Source: Boesenbergia rotunda (lineage: Eukaryota; Streptophyta; Magnoliopsida; Zingiberales; Zingiberaceae). Taken from it: a DNA stretch of 64,000 nucleotides. The stretch lies in NCBI GenBank assembly GCA_024364735.1, contig JAGFNQ010006426.1, positions 288,740 to 352,739 on the forward strand. The letters are read 5' to 3'. The notes beneath the pieces were generated by a model, which had not been told where the DNA came from, did not search any database, and saw only the letters and a list, made by a program, of their open reading frames with translations. This document shows positions 21,691 to 34,500 of this stretch, piece by piece (the stretch's first letter is position 1; each line of letters opens with the position of its first letter). Both the position numbers and the translations under genes were made by a program.

Positions 21691-24600
21691 GGGTGAGTTT
21701 GGTTGAGGGTGTTCTTTGATAACCTTGGGCATGTGATTATCAGGTAATCACATAACCAAGGTTATAGGGAATAAGATATAACCTAATGTTGTGGTTTAAT
21801 CTTTGGTAATGGGATAAAAACTTGTTTGGTTAAAGGTTTTAATATATAACCTAATATGAAAACTACTATATTACCCCTAATAAATATACACTTCAAAACT
21901 TTTTTTAATGTATTCATCAATTGATTTAAAATCTACGTGCACAAATTCCCAATTATGGTTATGAACTGAATCTACGCGGACCTTTAATAAATTCCCAATG
22001 GCAGGATACGTTCGACCTCTTCAACAATTTCAGGCAGGATACGCGAACCTTAGCTGCATTACAACTGTCCTGCATTGACCCTGAGTCCACATGGCTGGAT
22101 CTAGATTACCATCAATGGTAGGATACGTTCGACCTCTTCAACAATTTCACTGACTGATCATCATGGAGAAAATTCATGGCTTTACATGGTTCTTGGATTT
22201 AGATTTTAGGATAGGGCTTCCGGGAAAACAGGAAGTGACAGTGAATATAATTTTTCTTTTCCTATGAAACTTTTCATTGTAAAAAATATTTTACAGAAAC
22301 ACATTTATTGGGAATAACAGACTTTATCATGGAAATCTGAAAACAATGTTACAACTTGATTATGATACACACTTCTTTACAAAATTTCAAGAATAAATCA
22401 AATCTTCATAGCTGTCTTTTCAGGCTGTGGAGCAAGAATTTTAACAAGTGAGAATAATCCAAAACTAGTTGCCAATCTGCTCCAGTAAATACAATAAAGC
22501 AAGTTCCAGTAAACAGAATTTCAAATTTGACCATTCAAGTTTGAATAAATCATCTCAAAGCAACCCTAAGTTTAAGAAATGTGCATCAACAATCAACCCC
22601 TGATGCATTGTTTTGGTTCCTGACATCCCCAAGCACCTCAGCTAATCATATCCAAGGTCAGTTATTGTTCATGACAAGCATAGATTGGGAAGGCTAAAAT
22701 TGTCTGTTTATCCTTATATATCCACCCTACAACACATCGCTCACTCTCTTCATGGAAGGCAAATTATATGCTTCATTCTTCTTCGCATGTTTCTACTAGC
22801 ATTCACAATTGTGGCTGCGGTGCGGTATATGCAAGTACTCCTTGAAGATACCAGCTTTCTCTCCTGCAATTTTGCCCAGTGTATTTCCTGCTCATGGAGT
22901 GTTGTAACAAAAAATAGTTTAGAAATGCCCCAAATATCATCATTTTGAAGATATCTTTTCAATCCAAATCAGATTTTGATCATTTCATCAATTATGTGTA
23001 GTATAGGATATGGAGAAATAAGATACTTTTACTTTCTGATTGCTACCATTGTTTATTGGTGATTATGAAAATAGTTATTTTGCCAACATAAACAGTACAC
23101 AGACAACTTGATGTGCCTAATTACTGCAAATGATTGGTCAAAGCTGCAACCCATAATCTCAAGGCAACTACTAGATCATTCTCAATATCTAGAAACAAAA
23201 TTGTGCAAGAATAACAAGTACGTTCCAGTTTACAAAAATAGTTGACATAAGCTAAAGGGCACGTGATAAGGAGGTCAGGAACTAATCAAGTTCAACATAG
23301 CTAGATAGAAATAATTCAATCCAAGTTTAAAAAGACTTGCATTTAATAAAACACATACTTCAATAGGTAGAAAGTAAAGTTCAAATGTTCCAAAGCAACT
23401 CTATCAAATACAATTAAAAGAGTGAGCATAATTGATTATTGAGTAAAGTAGAGGATTATATTTTAGAAGGTACCAAGAAAAAAAGACAATATCAATAAAT
23501 ACCTGTGAAGAATGCTAGGGTTGTCTATCAGAAGGTATCAAGAAAAAAAAAACTTCAGAAGGTGATATCAGAAGGTAAAAGGACAATATCAATAAAACAT
23601 AACTACTTCATAAGGTATCAAGAAGGTAAAAGATTGAGACAAATACTTCAGAAGGTATCAAGAAAAAAGGACAATATTAATAAAACACAACTAACATATG
23701 TCAGTACCATAGAATAATTAGATTGCCTATCACATCAACCATAAGCTGATAACCTGAGCAAAACATGCTACGGTTGTCTGGAGAAATCAAAAAAGCCATT
23801 GAAAAAGTGTGAACACATGCTACTGAAGGAATGTTTGGTGTTCAACATGCTACTGAAAAGTGTGAATACATGCTTCTGAAACATGCTACTATAGGAATGT
23901 TCGGTGTTCAACATGGCCTATGAACACGAATTAAAAAAACATGCATTTACATGGCTAGATGAAGACATGAATTAAAATCTCGCAACTTGGAAGTGTGAAT
24001 GCCTGTGAAAAAAATCAGGAGATGGAAAGAACAAGCATGAGAATCCTGTGAAAAAATCAAGAGATAATCTTCATGAAAAAATCAAAAAAAAAATCAAGCA
24101 TGCTAGGGTTGGAAGAATGCTAGGGTTCTTCGCGTGCTAGGGTTGGAAGAATGCTAGGGTTCTTTGCGTGCTAGGGTTTTCTTGAGATGGGAAGAACTCG
24201 AAAATAAATACCTGTGAAGAATGCTAGGGTTCTTCGCGTGCTAGGGTTTCCGCTGTGAATCGCCCTTCGAATCACCGCGAGGGTTTCCGCTGTGAAGAAG
24301 GCTTCGAATCGCCCTTCGAATCGCCGGTGAAGAAGGCTTCCAAGCTGCCTTCGAATCGCCGCTAGGGTTTCTGCGGTGAAGAAGCTTCGAATCACCCTTC
24401 GAATCACAGCGGTTGTCGCCCTTCGCTCGAGTCGCGTGGAGATGCCAAAATTAATATATGTAATTTAATTGATTGTTAAGGATATTTGTGTCATAAATAA
24501 AAAATAACGAAGGTTAATTTTGGAAAGAAAATTATCATAACCCGGAATTGAGAAAAACCTAGTTTTTCCTTGGTTTTTCAATTCCGGGTTGAATACCCTC

Positions 24601-24729
24601 TTTTGCTGATGTGTCAGGTATTAAATATTACTCGGGAATCACCTATGATCTAAACCAAACACAGTTTTCGTTGATAACCTTGGATGGATAACCAAGGTTA
24701 TCAACGAATACCCTTAACTAAACGCATCC
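21691..24729. mobile_element. Non-autonomous PIF/Harbinger-type element with TSD TAA
   Basis: The left end gggtgagtttggttgaggg and the reverse complement of the right end, ggatgcgtttagttaaggg, form imperfect terminal inverted repeats that continue to ttgataaccttgg. TAA flanks both sides (21688-21690 and 24730-24732), the usual trinucleotide duplication of this superfamily. The 3.0-kb interior has no transposase frame. It holds a duplicated gcaggatacgttcgacctct block (22002 and 22120) and repeats rich in agaaggtatcaagaaaa (23510-23690) and tgctagggttcttcgcgtg (24110-24250). Confidence 0.8.
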
Positions 24730-24971
24730 TAAGTATTTAATAGCTCTAATATGAATTGAAATATCAAATCACTTTCTATTTGCCTAAATAGGCACTCTTC
24801 ATGGTGTTAGTTATTTTAAAAAGTTTTTGATGATTGTAAAATCAAATTCAAATTTTGCTAAATTTGTCTATATTATTATTATTTTTTAAATATTAACTAT
24901 TCTTAGTAAAAATATTTGATAATCTTAAAATCTAAAAAAATTATAAGAGCAATGATAGTGAGAGTGAAAAT

Positions 24972-25165
24972 GGGAGAGTGAAAAGTATAGTGAATGATGT
25001 GGCATGACGTGACATTTTACATGCACACGTCCGATTATCGTATGAGCATCATCGGTGGCCTTTGGCCGCCGTCTCGAATCAAACTAACCCTGGGGGGCAC
25101 GGTGAACCCGTTGAAAATTGCTACATATAAGGTGCCATGTCATCCACTATACTTTTCACTCTCCC
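24972..25165. mobile_element. MITE upstream of the UGT80 gene
   Basis: Terminal inverted repeats run gggagagtgaaaagtatagtg... on the left and ...cactatacttttcactctccc on the right. The core shares cacgtccgatt, ggggggcacggtgaa and attgctaca with the 178-bp element at 39832-40009, so the two belong to one family. It has no coding capacity. It ends about 400 bp before the gene's ATG. Confidence 0.75.
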
Positions 25166-25570
25166 TATCATATTTTCCCTGTCATTTTTCAAATTATAAA
25201 TACACTCGGAGAATTATTGGACATGCAAATATGTAATAACTATATGAATATGATACCATATAAGTTATATAATATAATATTATTCCGTTCCATTGTGTTT
25301 GAAACACAATGGACAATTCCTATATTTACGTCGTAGTGGACGGCGTCCGCTTTAGGCAACCCGTTGCGTCTCTTCCTTTTTTTTTGGTTTTCTTTTTGAC
25401 AGTGGAGTGGGTGTTGCCACCGTCACGTGTCCTTCCGTGAGCAGACTGTAATCGGGGGCGGGCACGGTAACGATCGCTGCCGCTCCGGAGATCCCTCTCT
25501 TCTCACTGTGCCGCGCCAGATCTATTCGCGTCTCCCTCGGCTCCTCAGTCGCCTGGTTTCTCGGCCAATA
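25166..25570 (+). promoter_or_regulatory. UGT80 promoter and 5' UTR region
   Basis: A TATA-rich stretch (atataagttatataatataat) lies at 25258-25278. A perfect G-box CACGTG is at 25424-25429, 142 bp before the start codon, in C+G-rich DNA typical of a 5' UTR. No ATG lies between the G-box and the chosen start. The transcription start site cannot be fixed from sequence. Confidence 0.5.
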
Positions 25571-28500
25571 ATGGCGGAGAATGTAACCAGCGTGGAGGAG
25601 AGCAAGGGGAACGGGAAAAGCGTCAGATTCACCGCCTCCCCCGTCGGTAATTATCCTGGCCTTTTGCTTCCTATTTTTTATGCTTTGGATTCTGGCCCGC
25701 CGTCTCCGTGCCCGTCGTTTGGGGTTGGCAGGTGTTTTTACGAGTAGTATTTTGGAGATCTTGTGGATTGCGTGTATGCGGTGCTTCTATTGGTAGGTAT
25801 TTCTGGTTTTTTCTGTGGGAGAGGGAACTTTTAATTTGGCAATGATGATGTTATAATCGAGTGGATTTGATCATGGTTCTGAAGAATTGTTGTCTGTGAC
25901 ATGGTTGTGTTGCATTGATCATTGAGCAAGTAACTGAGTGGATTTGATCCCAGAAGGAGGCATACATTTATTTTTGGAGATGGACTCTCGTGAATCCTGT
26001 CAGTTCGACTCTTTTTTAGTAGCGGTGCAGCTGGATTTTTCTTGGGTGATACTGGTGTTTGATCGATAAGTTAGTTGAAAATGTTGCTTCTACTACTTTC
26101 TCAAGGTGTCTGCTTGTTCATCAAACTACCCACCATCGGGAGCAGAACTTATTAAGCAGATGGTAGCGAAGTAGTTATTCAATGAATCAATAACCCCTTT
26201 CGGTGTCATGCCCCTTTCCCTGATTAGAATTGATTAATTTGTCAAGCAGTTGATATCGGACTAGTTATTCGATGACCACTTTTGTTGTCATGCCCCCTTT
26301 TGAAGTTAAGAGTCATTTGTTATCAGTGCTGCTGCTTCGTTGTTGTTCCCTTTTTATTGATTTATTCAAGTAGCTGCTCTAGCAGTCACGTCAATGAAAA
26401 GGATTGAAATATCTCCATGGTTGCTACGCTTAGGTGTATTGACACACTAAACACCTTTGGCTTTTGGTTGTTGGAAATCTTGTTCATTTTTTAGTTATGA
26501 TAATTATTTCCATTTCTTAGGATGCCTACTAGTTGTTGTACATTATACTTGTTATAATGTTTCTGATACATATGGGATCCCTGTGATCTTATGTTATGAG
26601 TTTCTAGAAATTAATTATGAGATGTTTGTATGCATAGAGGAAATGGAGAGGAGGGAGAGAATTAACACCTTTTGCATTTAGCTAATTATGAGATTGATAT
26701 TGAATGCCAAGGATAATCTGGTTACTCTTGGCATTTGGTTCTCATAGGTCATCACAGGGTACACATATTTGCTTTAATGGATGATGTTGGTCGGACTAAC
26801 ACATGAAAATTTTATTTTCTTGAGATATATGTAATATATTTTTTATTTTAAGGCTATTTTTTCTGGTTTTAACACCTTGATGTTGCTGGCTGTTGTCAGT
26901 TAAAACGGATGCTGAATTACTGTTGATTGATAGGACTTTACAATTAGCGACCTCCACAAATTGGAAGTTCAAATATCTGTTTTTTTTAAAGTCAAACACT
27001 TGCTGTGATACTATAATATGCACCAATATTCTTCTGTTTGTGGTTTCAGTTGATAGAGGACTCCCTAGGTCAAATACTATGCCTGGTAGAAGAACAGAGT
27101 GTGCAGAAAGTTCAGAAGCACATTTAGGAAAAGAAAACCTAAAAAGGTCAAGAACTGAGAAACATATACAGAATCCCATTGAAGACCCAACACTTAAATT
27201 GTTCAGTGATAAAGTTCCCAATAAAGAAAAGGTTTGCTTTTTTTCTCTTTCACTCTTCTTGTGAATATATCTTTGTCATTGCATTTCGGTGATGTGAGAC
27301 TATTACTCTGTTGTGGATCTGTCATTTTCTGTCAATTTTGTAAAGCAACAATACCATTTAGTGCTGACTTGATTACTATATCTCTTGACATAGTTATCTA
27401 TGATTCATGAATTTTGTTTGCTATCTTCCTATCTTTAGGCAATGATCAGTCAACGTACAATTTTCTAGGTATGAAAAACCTTGATGCGAATAATAAGAGA
27501 TCAATTTTGTGCTCCCTTGATTGAACTTCTCTTGATTTAATTGTCTAGGATCCAAGATTTATTGTTTGTTACATTCCTGTTTCTTGGCATGATCAACCAA
27601 GACAAATTTCTAGGGGATGTAAAACCTTGAAGCAAATAATGAGATATCAACTATGTTATTGATGATTGATTGTAGGTTGCCAATGACCATCTTTTTAAAA
27701 TTAAGTTTAGATAGTACATTGTTTAGCTTTCGGAACTACTTGAGATGTCATTAAAAAAATTCTTATCACATATTTCTCATCATCATCTTTTGGGCTTCAT
27801 CAACTTTTTTCTTAAATTCTTTAAAGAAACTTTTTTATCTAGGTATTCTTTTATGTTTTTCTTTTCTCCTGTTTTTCTTTTTCATTAAGGTTGCTTTGTG
27901 TTGACTTTGCAAGGTAATTTATTTCTTAAAATCTGTTTTTCGGTCATTACCTTGCTTAACACAGATCAGGATGCTAAATCGAATAGCTACCGTGAAAGAT
28001 GATGGGACTGTTGTTGTTGATGTTCCTAGCAATCTTGAAATTGCACCTTCGGAATTGGGGTCAGAGGATGGAAATGGTGAAGCAGCTGATGATGAGCCAT
28101 TTGATTCGATGGATTCCCAATACCGACCTCCTATGCAGATAGTCATCCTTATTGTTGGTACACGAGGTGATGTTCAGCCGTTTGTTGCTATTGGAAAATG
28201 CTTGCAGGTTAGCTATCTCAATGCTTACTCTCAGGGTTTCATTCAGTATGCAGCAAGGAGGCTCACTCAACCAATTCACTAGATGTTTGAGTTTGAAGAT
28301 TTTAGAAGCACTTGACAATTATATCTTAGATTTATCTTTTTTTTAGCACTTCTGAGTTGCTTGTGCACAATTAAGTCAACACTCCTGTTTTTCCCCTACG
28401 TAATGTTGATTGTAGCTTTCATTATCTCAAGTTTTGTATCTTGAAATTTGATGAAATAAATTTTAAACCATTGATCATTTCGGTACTAATCTTCTTATGC

Positions 28501-31500
28501 CTTTTCATTGATGTTTCCAAGGCACACTTTTTCAGACAGCCTCTTAGTACCTGTCGATTGACCATTTCTATTATTTTTTCATCATTGTTTCTTCTTTGGT
28601 AAGGTACTAAGAGAAATGTTTCCAAGCTATTTCTGGAGTATGGAAACTTAAATGTAGGAGTGATATTTTGTTCAATGACTGAACCTTCATAGGTATTAGG
28701 TTGCATGGAAAAAGTAGAGAGAACAGTATACCTCTCTGCTGGATATTTATGTTATCAATATTTAAATTCATAAAGGTGGCATCTCTCATTCTTCAAGACG
28801 GCACTATAACTATGTGGCCCCTTGTTTGATTAGGCAGCTTATTTGCATTGTTGATGGTAAACAACTGTAACATGGAGAAAGTGGAGGAAATAAACATTTT
28901 TCATTTCTGTTGGATTATATACGAACAAATTGATGACACACTCTTCTTTGTTCTTTCTTTCTGATTAGTTCCCTCTTCTTTTTTTTTTCTTTCTGTTTGT
29001 TAAATTTAGTCTTGGGTTCATTAGCATTATTTGTCGGCAATCTTCAATGGAGAAAAATTAACATATATTTCAACATTTAATCTCTTGTTTTTTAATAACA
29101 TCACACCGATGAAATAAACTTCTCAGGATTATGGACATCGTGTTAGACTGGCAACTCATGCAAATTTCAAGGAGTTTGTATTATCTGCTGGCCTGGAATT
29201 TTATCCTCTAGGTGGAGACCCAAAAATTCTTGCTGAATGTATGAACACCATCTGTTGCTTGTTAACTGGCATTGATCTAGTGTGTATTTCATCTTATTTT
29301 CTTTATTCATGGATTGCCAACTTTCCAGATATGGTGAAGAATAAAGGTTTCTTACCTTCTGCACCTTCAGAGATACCTATACAGCGTAAACAGATGAGGG
29401 AAATTATTTTTTCCTTGCTCCCAGCGTGCAAGGAGCCGGATGTTGACACCAGTATTCCTTTCAATGCAGATGCTATAATTGCAAATCCACCTGCTTATGG
29501 TTAGATTTCATCTGAATCTCCATGCCATTAGCTGAGAGTAACTTTTCTGTTTTTCTTCTCTTGGTCATTGATATTTTGCACGAAAATCACTTGTTGATTT
29601 TGGTAATGAATAAAACATACTTATTTTCTTTATGGCCATGCAGTCTAATACTAATGGTCTGTCGACAGTTGCCTTGTGATGGTATTAGCAGATGACAGAA
29701 TAAGTGCTTGCAGTTGTATCTCAAATTGACGGTTAGGTAGCGCAAAATCATGTTTCTTATTCAGGCTGCCATAATTTAATATATATGGAAAATGCCTAAT
29801 TAGTCTATGATAAATAAATTTCATGTTAATTACTGCAAAGCGAAAACGTTTTTTTTTTGTAACTAAGACAAACACGGACTAAGGATAATGAATCATGGTT
29901 GCAATCCAAGGAGAAATGGCTATTTCTGAGGGACATTTGTTTCAGTGTGGCTACCAATTAATAGTCATGGAATTAGATAGTGGAGGGCAACACCTAACTT
30001 AATGCATATAAATGAATCTGCTATGTCGTTGAGGTTTTTTCATTGAACATTAAAAGTTGAATTTTTAGTGGAAAGTTGAAGGGCAACCTGAAGATGTTGG
30101 AGAGTGGTTGTTCTTCCCCTAATTGGTGTTGACGGAACAAATCATCTTCATCTTCTAAATTCCTTACTTGAGACTAATTTGCACTTTGATAAAGCAATGC
30201 CCAGTTTTGTCCTGATCGGTGCTGATGGGAACAAATCATCTACACCATCTTCTTCTAAATTGCTTGCTTGAGACTAATTTGAATTTTATAAAGCAATGCC
30301 AAGATGTCAGAAGTTTGAAAACATCAATATTGTAGTGTTGGGCCATTCACACTGACAACCATCATTATTCTTCAATCACATTTCCTTATTCTGATACATT
30401 TCAAGCTATAACAAAAACACATCTGTGTTGCTACTGAACTTCACATGACTACTGCTCGTTTATTTTGTCTTTTCTGGTCCCAGTTAGTTGCTAATTTGCT
30501 ATAATTTTCTCTCAGTGAGTTGGTTCTTGCATTTATTCCAGTGATTTTCTAACGGGCCATTTCATCCTCAACTATGTGACTTTTTTTGTAATTCTTTTTT
30601 TCCATCGGTTAGTGATTCATTAGTTTTACAAGTTGAAATTTTCTAACTATCAATCTGGATGGATGGCTGTTCAGGACATACACATGTGGCTGAGGCATTG
30701 AAAGTACCAATTCACATATTTTTCACAATGCCATGGACGTGAGATACTCTCTCATTTTTCTATCTATCAAACTGTTTCAGTTTGCTGGTACTTAGGGCAT
30801 GGACATTCTCTAATGGCGGACTCTTATATTCACTTAGAGTTATTTCATGCTTTTCTGTTTCCTGATTTCAGACCCACAAGTGAGTTTCAACATCCTCTTT
30901 CCCGTGTCAAGCAACCTGCTGGATATAGGGTAAGAGAAATCAAATGGCACTTTGTTTTCATTAATATATTAAATGATGCTTCTGACTTTTCTACTTAATA
31001 TGGTCTAGATGTTAATGCTTTTATGTATTTGCATATATAAAATAAATAAAAAAATGTACCATTGTTCTAAAAACATTCTATATGGCCATATAAGCATATG
31101 CATGTTTCACCACATTCCATGTCTGTATATGCAAATGAAACATATACTATTTACATATTTGAGGTAAACCATGCTGATCTATTAGATTTATCCAATTATG
31201 TCACATACACGAATAAATTAGACCAAAAATGACAAATTTAGATTTGCTTTAATATTGTATAAATATAAAGTTTCAATACAATAAGAAGCTAGAAATTTAC
31301 TTTGAAATGATGGTGAAAATTGCGAACAATTGATTGTCTGACTGTCTTTAGCTTATTGATGATCTAATTGTCTATGAGGATTAAGCATGTGAAAAGTTGA
31401 TGTAAAATTTTCAAGAACCAACCAAAAGTCCCCAGATGTGTACTTAGGGCTTCCTAGAGAGGAATATGATGATTGCATTGAATTCAAGTGATAATTATGC

Positions 31501-34500
31501 TTTGCAATTTTTGCACTTCAGTTTATGTAGTTGTTTGCATGAGCATTGCATTCTTTGTTTATTTTTAAGTGTTAAAAACTTGAGTCTTATTTGTATTTTG
31601 ATCTTTATATGGTAGCCATAACCTTTTTTATGATGGTTCATTTTGATGAAGTTCTTAACCAGTGCTCTACCTAAGATTTTGATGACCTAAGTCGAGCTTC
31701 AATAAAAAGGGTCCTCTTCCAATATCTTACTATTATTTTAGTTTAAAAAATCATACACACTTCAAAATATAATCCTCCTTTCAACTGGGATCAAAATTTT
31801 TTAATGAGCCTACAAAATAAACAATAAAATAAAGAGTTTAATAACATGAATATTTTAAAATATAATAAAAAAATTTAAATGTTACTGTTAGTCATTTAAT
31901 ACATTACGTCTTGCTTCTGTTTTAGCGATAAAAGTACAATGCATATTGTTGTTGATTTTTAATAAGGCTGCAACATGTAAAGTAAAATATAAAGTGAAAA
32001 TAACATTTAATATTGCAAATATAATTAAATAAAAAGATAAATATTACCAATAATCACTTGAGTACATCCCGTCTTGCTATTTTTGCTACAAAAATATCAA
32101 TTAAGCTTGTATAATCAAGATGTTTAATTATTTTCTTTTCAATAGACTGGATTGTCACTATGTTTAATCTTTCTTGTGACATGCTTGATCGAAAATATGT
32201 TTTAATCAACTTCAACTTGGAAAAGCTTCTTTTTGCATATGCCACTGTAACTTGTATGGTCAATAAAATTCTGTTTGTAACATGAGTATTTAGATAACAA
32301 TCATCCATATTTTTCAGATAATTCAAAACATCTATTGCTCTTTTTACTTCCACCGATAAATATTGTTTCAAGATTGATAATTCCATATACAGATCATCTC
32401 CATCAATTTCTGACTTGCCATTATATCTCAATGTTTCTTCGAGATTTTTACAAGATTTCATTAGGCTATCATCATTAGCAAACTTCAATCTCTCTGAATT
32501 GAACAAAACCCCAATTGTTTCTTCGTACTTCTGAAATTGTTCAAATCGAATTTTTAATGAAGAAATAGCTTGATCCATTAAGAAGATAAAATAATTAACT
32601 ATAAAAGATTCTTCAACTGATTCCATTACATCTTCACTACTACTTTCATCAAATTATTTTTTTCTTCGGATAATTTGTTTTTCTTTTAACGTAACTTCAA
32701 TCTCCATTTCTTCTGCCATTTGCTTTGCTTCTGTAACGACCCGGCCCCTCGGCCCCTTGGGCGGCCAAATCTCTCATTTGGCGGCCCCTCTAGGCGACCC
32801 TCGGCCCCTTTGGCGGCCAAATCTCATTTGGCGGCCCCTTTGGCGACCCTTGGCCGTGCCGTTACCAATACTAGGTCTTTCCACTTCCTGGGCAGTGGAT
32901 TTTTGCCTTCCCAGGATTCGAACCCTAGACCCAGGCTTAAATCTAGTTCTTTATGAATCCTGAATACCAATTGAGCTATAGCTCAATTGGTATTCAGGAT
33001 TCATAAAGAACTAGATTTAAGCCTGGGTCTAGGGTTCGAATCCTGGGAAGGCAAAAATCCACTGCCCAGGAAGTGGAAAGACCTAGTATTGGTAACGGCA
33101 CGGCCAAGGGTCGCCAAAGGGGCCGCCAAATGAGATTTGGCCGCCAAAGGGGCCGAGGGTCGCCTAGAGGGGCCGCCAAATGAGAGATTTGGCCGCCCAA
33201 GGGGCCGAGGGGCCGGGTCGTTACAATAAAAAAATTGTCACGCCCCGAGGAGCTGCCCGTCCGATACCAACCGGACTGCCACTCCCGGGACCGACGGACA
33301 ATTCGGAAACCAAGCATCTATGACCACCTCAGTCAGCTGTACCACAACCTATAGGGCTGGAACAACCGTCCGAAATACACGAAAACGAAATGACGATAAA
33401 AGCTGCGTACCGGTACGACTTACGACAAACGCAAAGCACAAGGCCTCCATGGCTCACAAAAATACAACTATACCGCCGTATAAAAGGACACAACCAAACA
33501 CGAATACAACAGCGGAAAAGTAAAGTAAAAGAAATAGAAAACGGGTACCAACATGTACCACCAACAAAGTAAAAGAAACATCCCGGAATCATCTCAAAGA
33601 AATACGCGAACTGGGACAGGCTGCCGGGCACTCCAGACAATCATCCTGAAATAAAAACAGGGAGCTAACAGAGTGAGTCACAGTACTCAGCGGATATCTC
33701 ATCAGATATACAAGATAGTCTAAGCTAGCAATTGTGTAACAAGCTATCGAAATAAACACAGGTACATGCAATGGTAAGCATAACTGGAACAGGAATGGAA
33801 ATACCATACCAATCTAGCTGAGTCGTCGAAACTAGACATAAGGGTCTCCTGTATGTGCATGTCAATCATATGCAACATCCAAGTATAACAAGCACGAGCA
33901 AATGCAAAATATACATATGCACATGGTGCAATGACATGGTCACCTCTGTCGCCGGTCAGACATCGTCACCTATGTACGGGAGGAAGCTGAACGGAGGCGA
34001 CCCTCCGGCGTAGAGCTGCGACTGCCGTCCGTACTCTGCCATCACTGCTCCTGAGTGATCGAGTAGACGGTATGCTGTCGGCGTAACACCCCTACCCCAT
34101 GACCTATCCGGGGGATATCTCTACCTGAATGTTTCCTCACTGTCGGAGTAACATCCCTACCCCAGGTCCTCTATGGGGGATATCTCTACCTGAGTGTTAA
34201 CACCTACCCCATGTATCTAAATGGGGGAGAGACCTCTCTCTCTCATCTCCTGGTATATGGACTACTCAAGGAGGGACCTCTGCCTGCCACCACGCTCCGA
34301 TTCACTAACCCATGAGTGCATGAGCTGAGCAGCACAGAGCACACTACCCATACTCCGTCAACCACTAACCCATGAGTGGTCGTATGGATAGGTCAGTATG
34401 ACTGTCAACCTGACTCACCCATAAGGGGGCCCCTGATCGACAGTGATGCACAGTGCACGATGATGCATGACTCTGGTCAAACAGCATCCACTATCTAGTC

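Noticed and set aside
25427..25570. N-terminal extension of UGT80 from the open frame upstream of ATG 25571
   Set aside because: The frame is open but has no ATG before 25571. The G/C-rich stretch looks like 5' UTR, and 25571 has a good initiation context.
32979..33050. tRNA gene (A and B boxes at 32979 and 33033; likewise near 14909 and 48090)
   Set aside because: Only the internal promoter boxes are kept. No cloverleaf, anticodon stem or acceptor stem can be drawn, and each lies in a repeat or SINE.
32757..33317. Open frames of 68-107 residues on both strands of the palindrome
   Set aside because: Both are the same frame read from mirror-image arms, rich in Pro/Arg/Trp from a G/C-rich repeat. 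There is no start context or homology.
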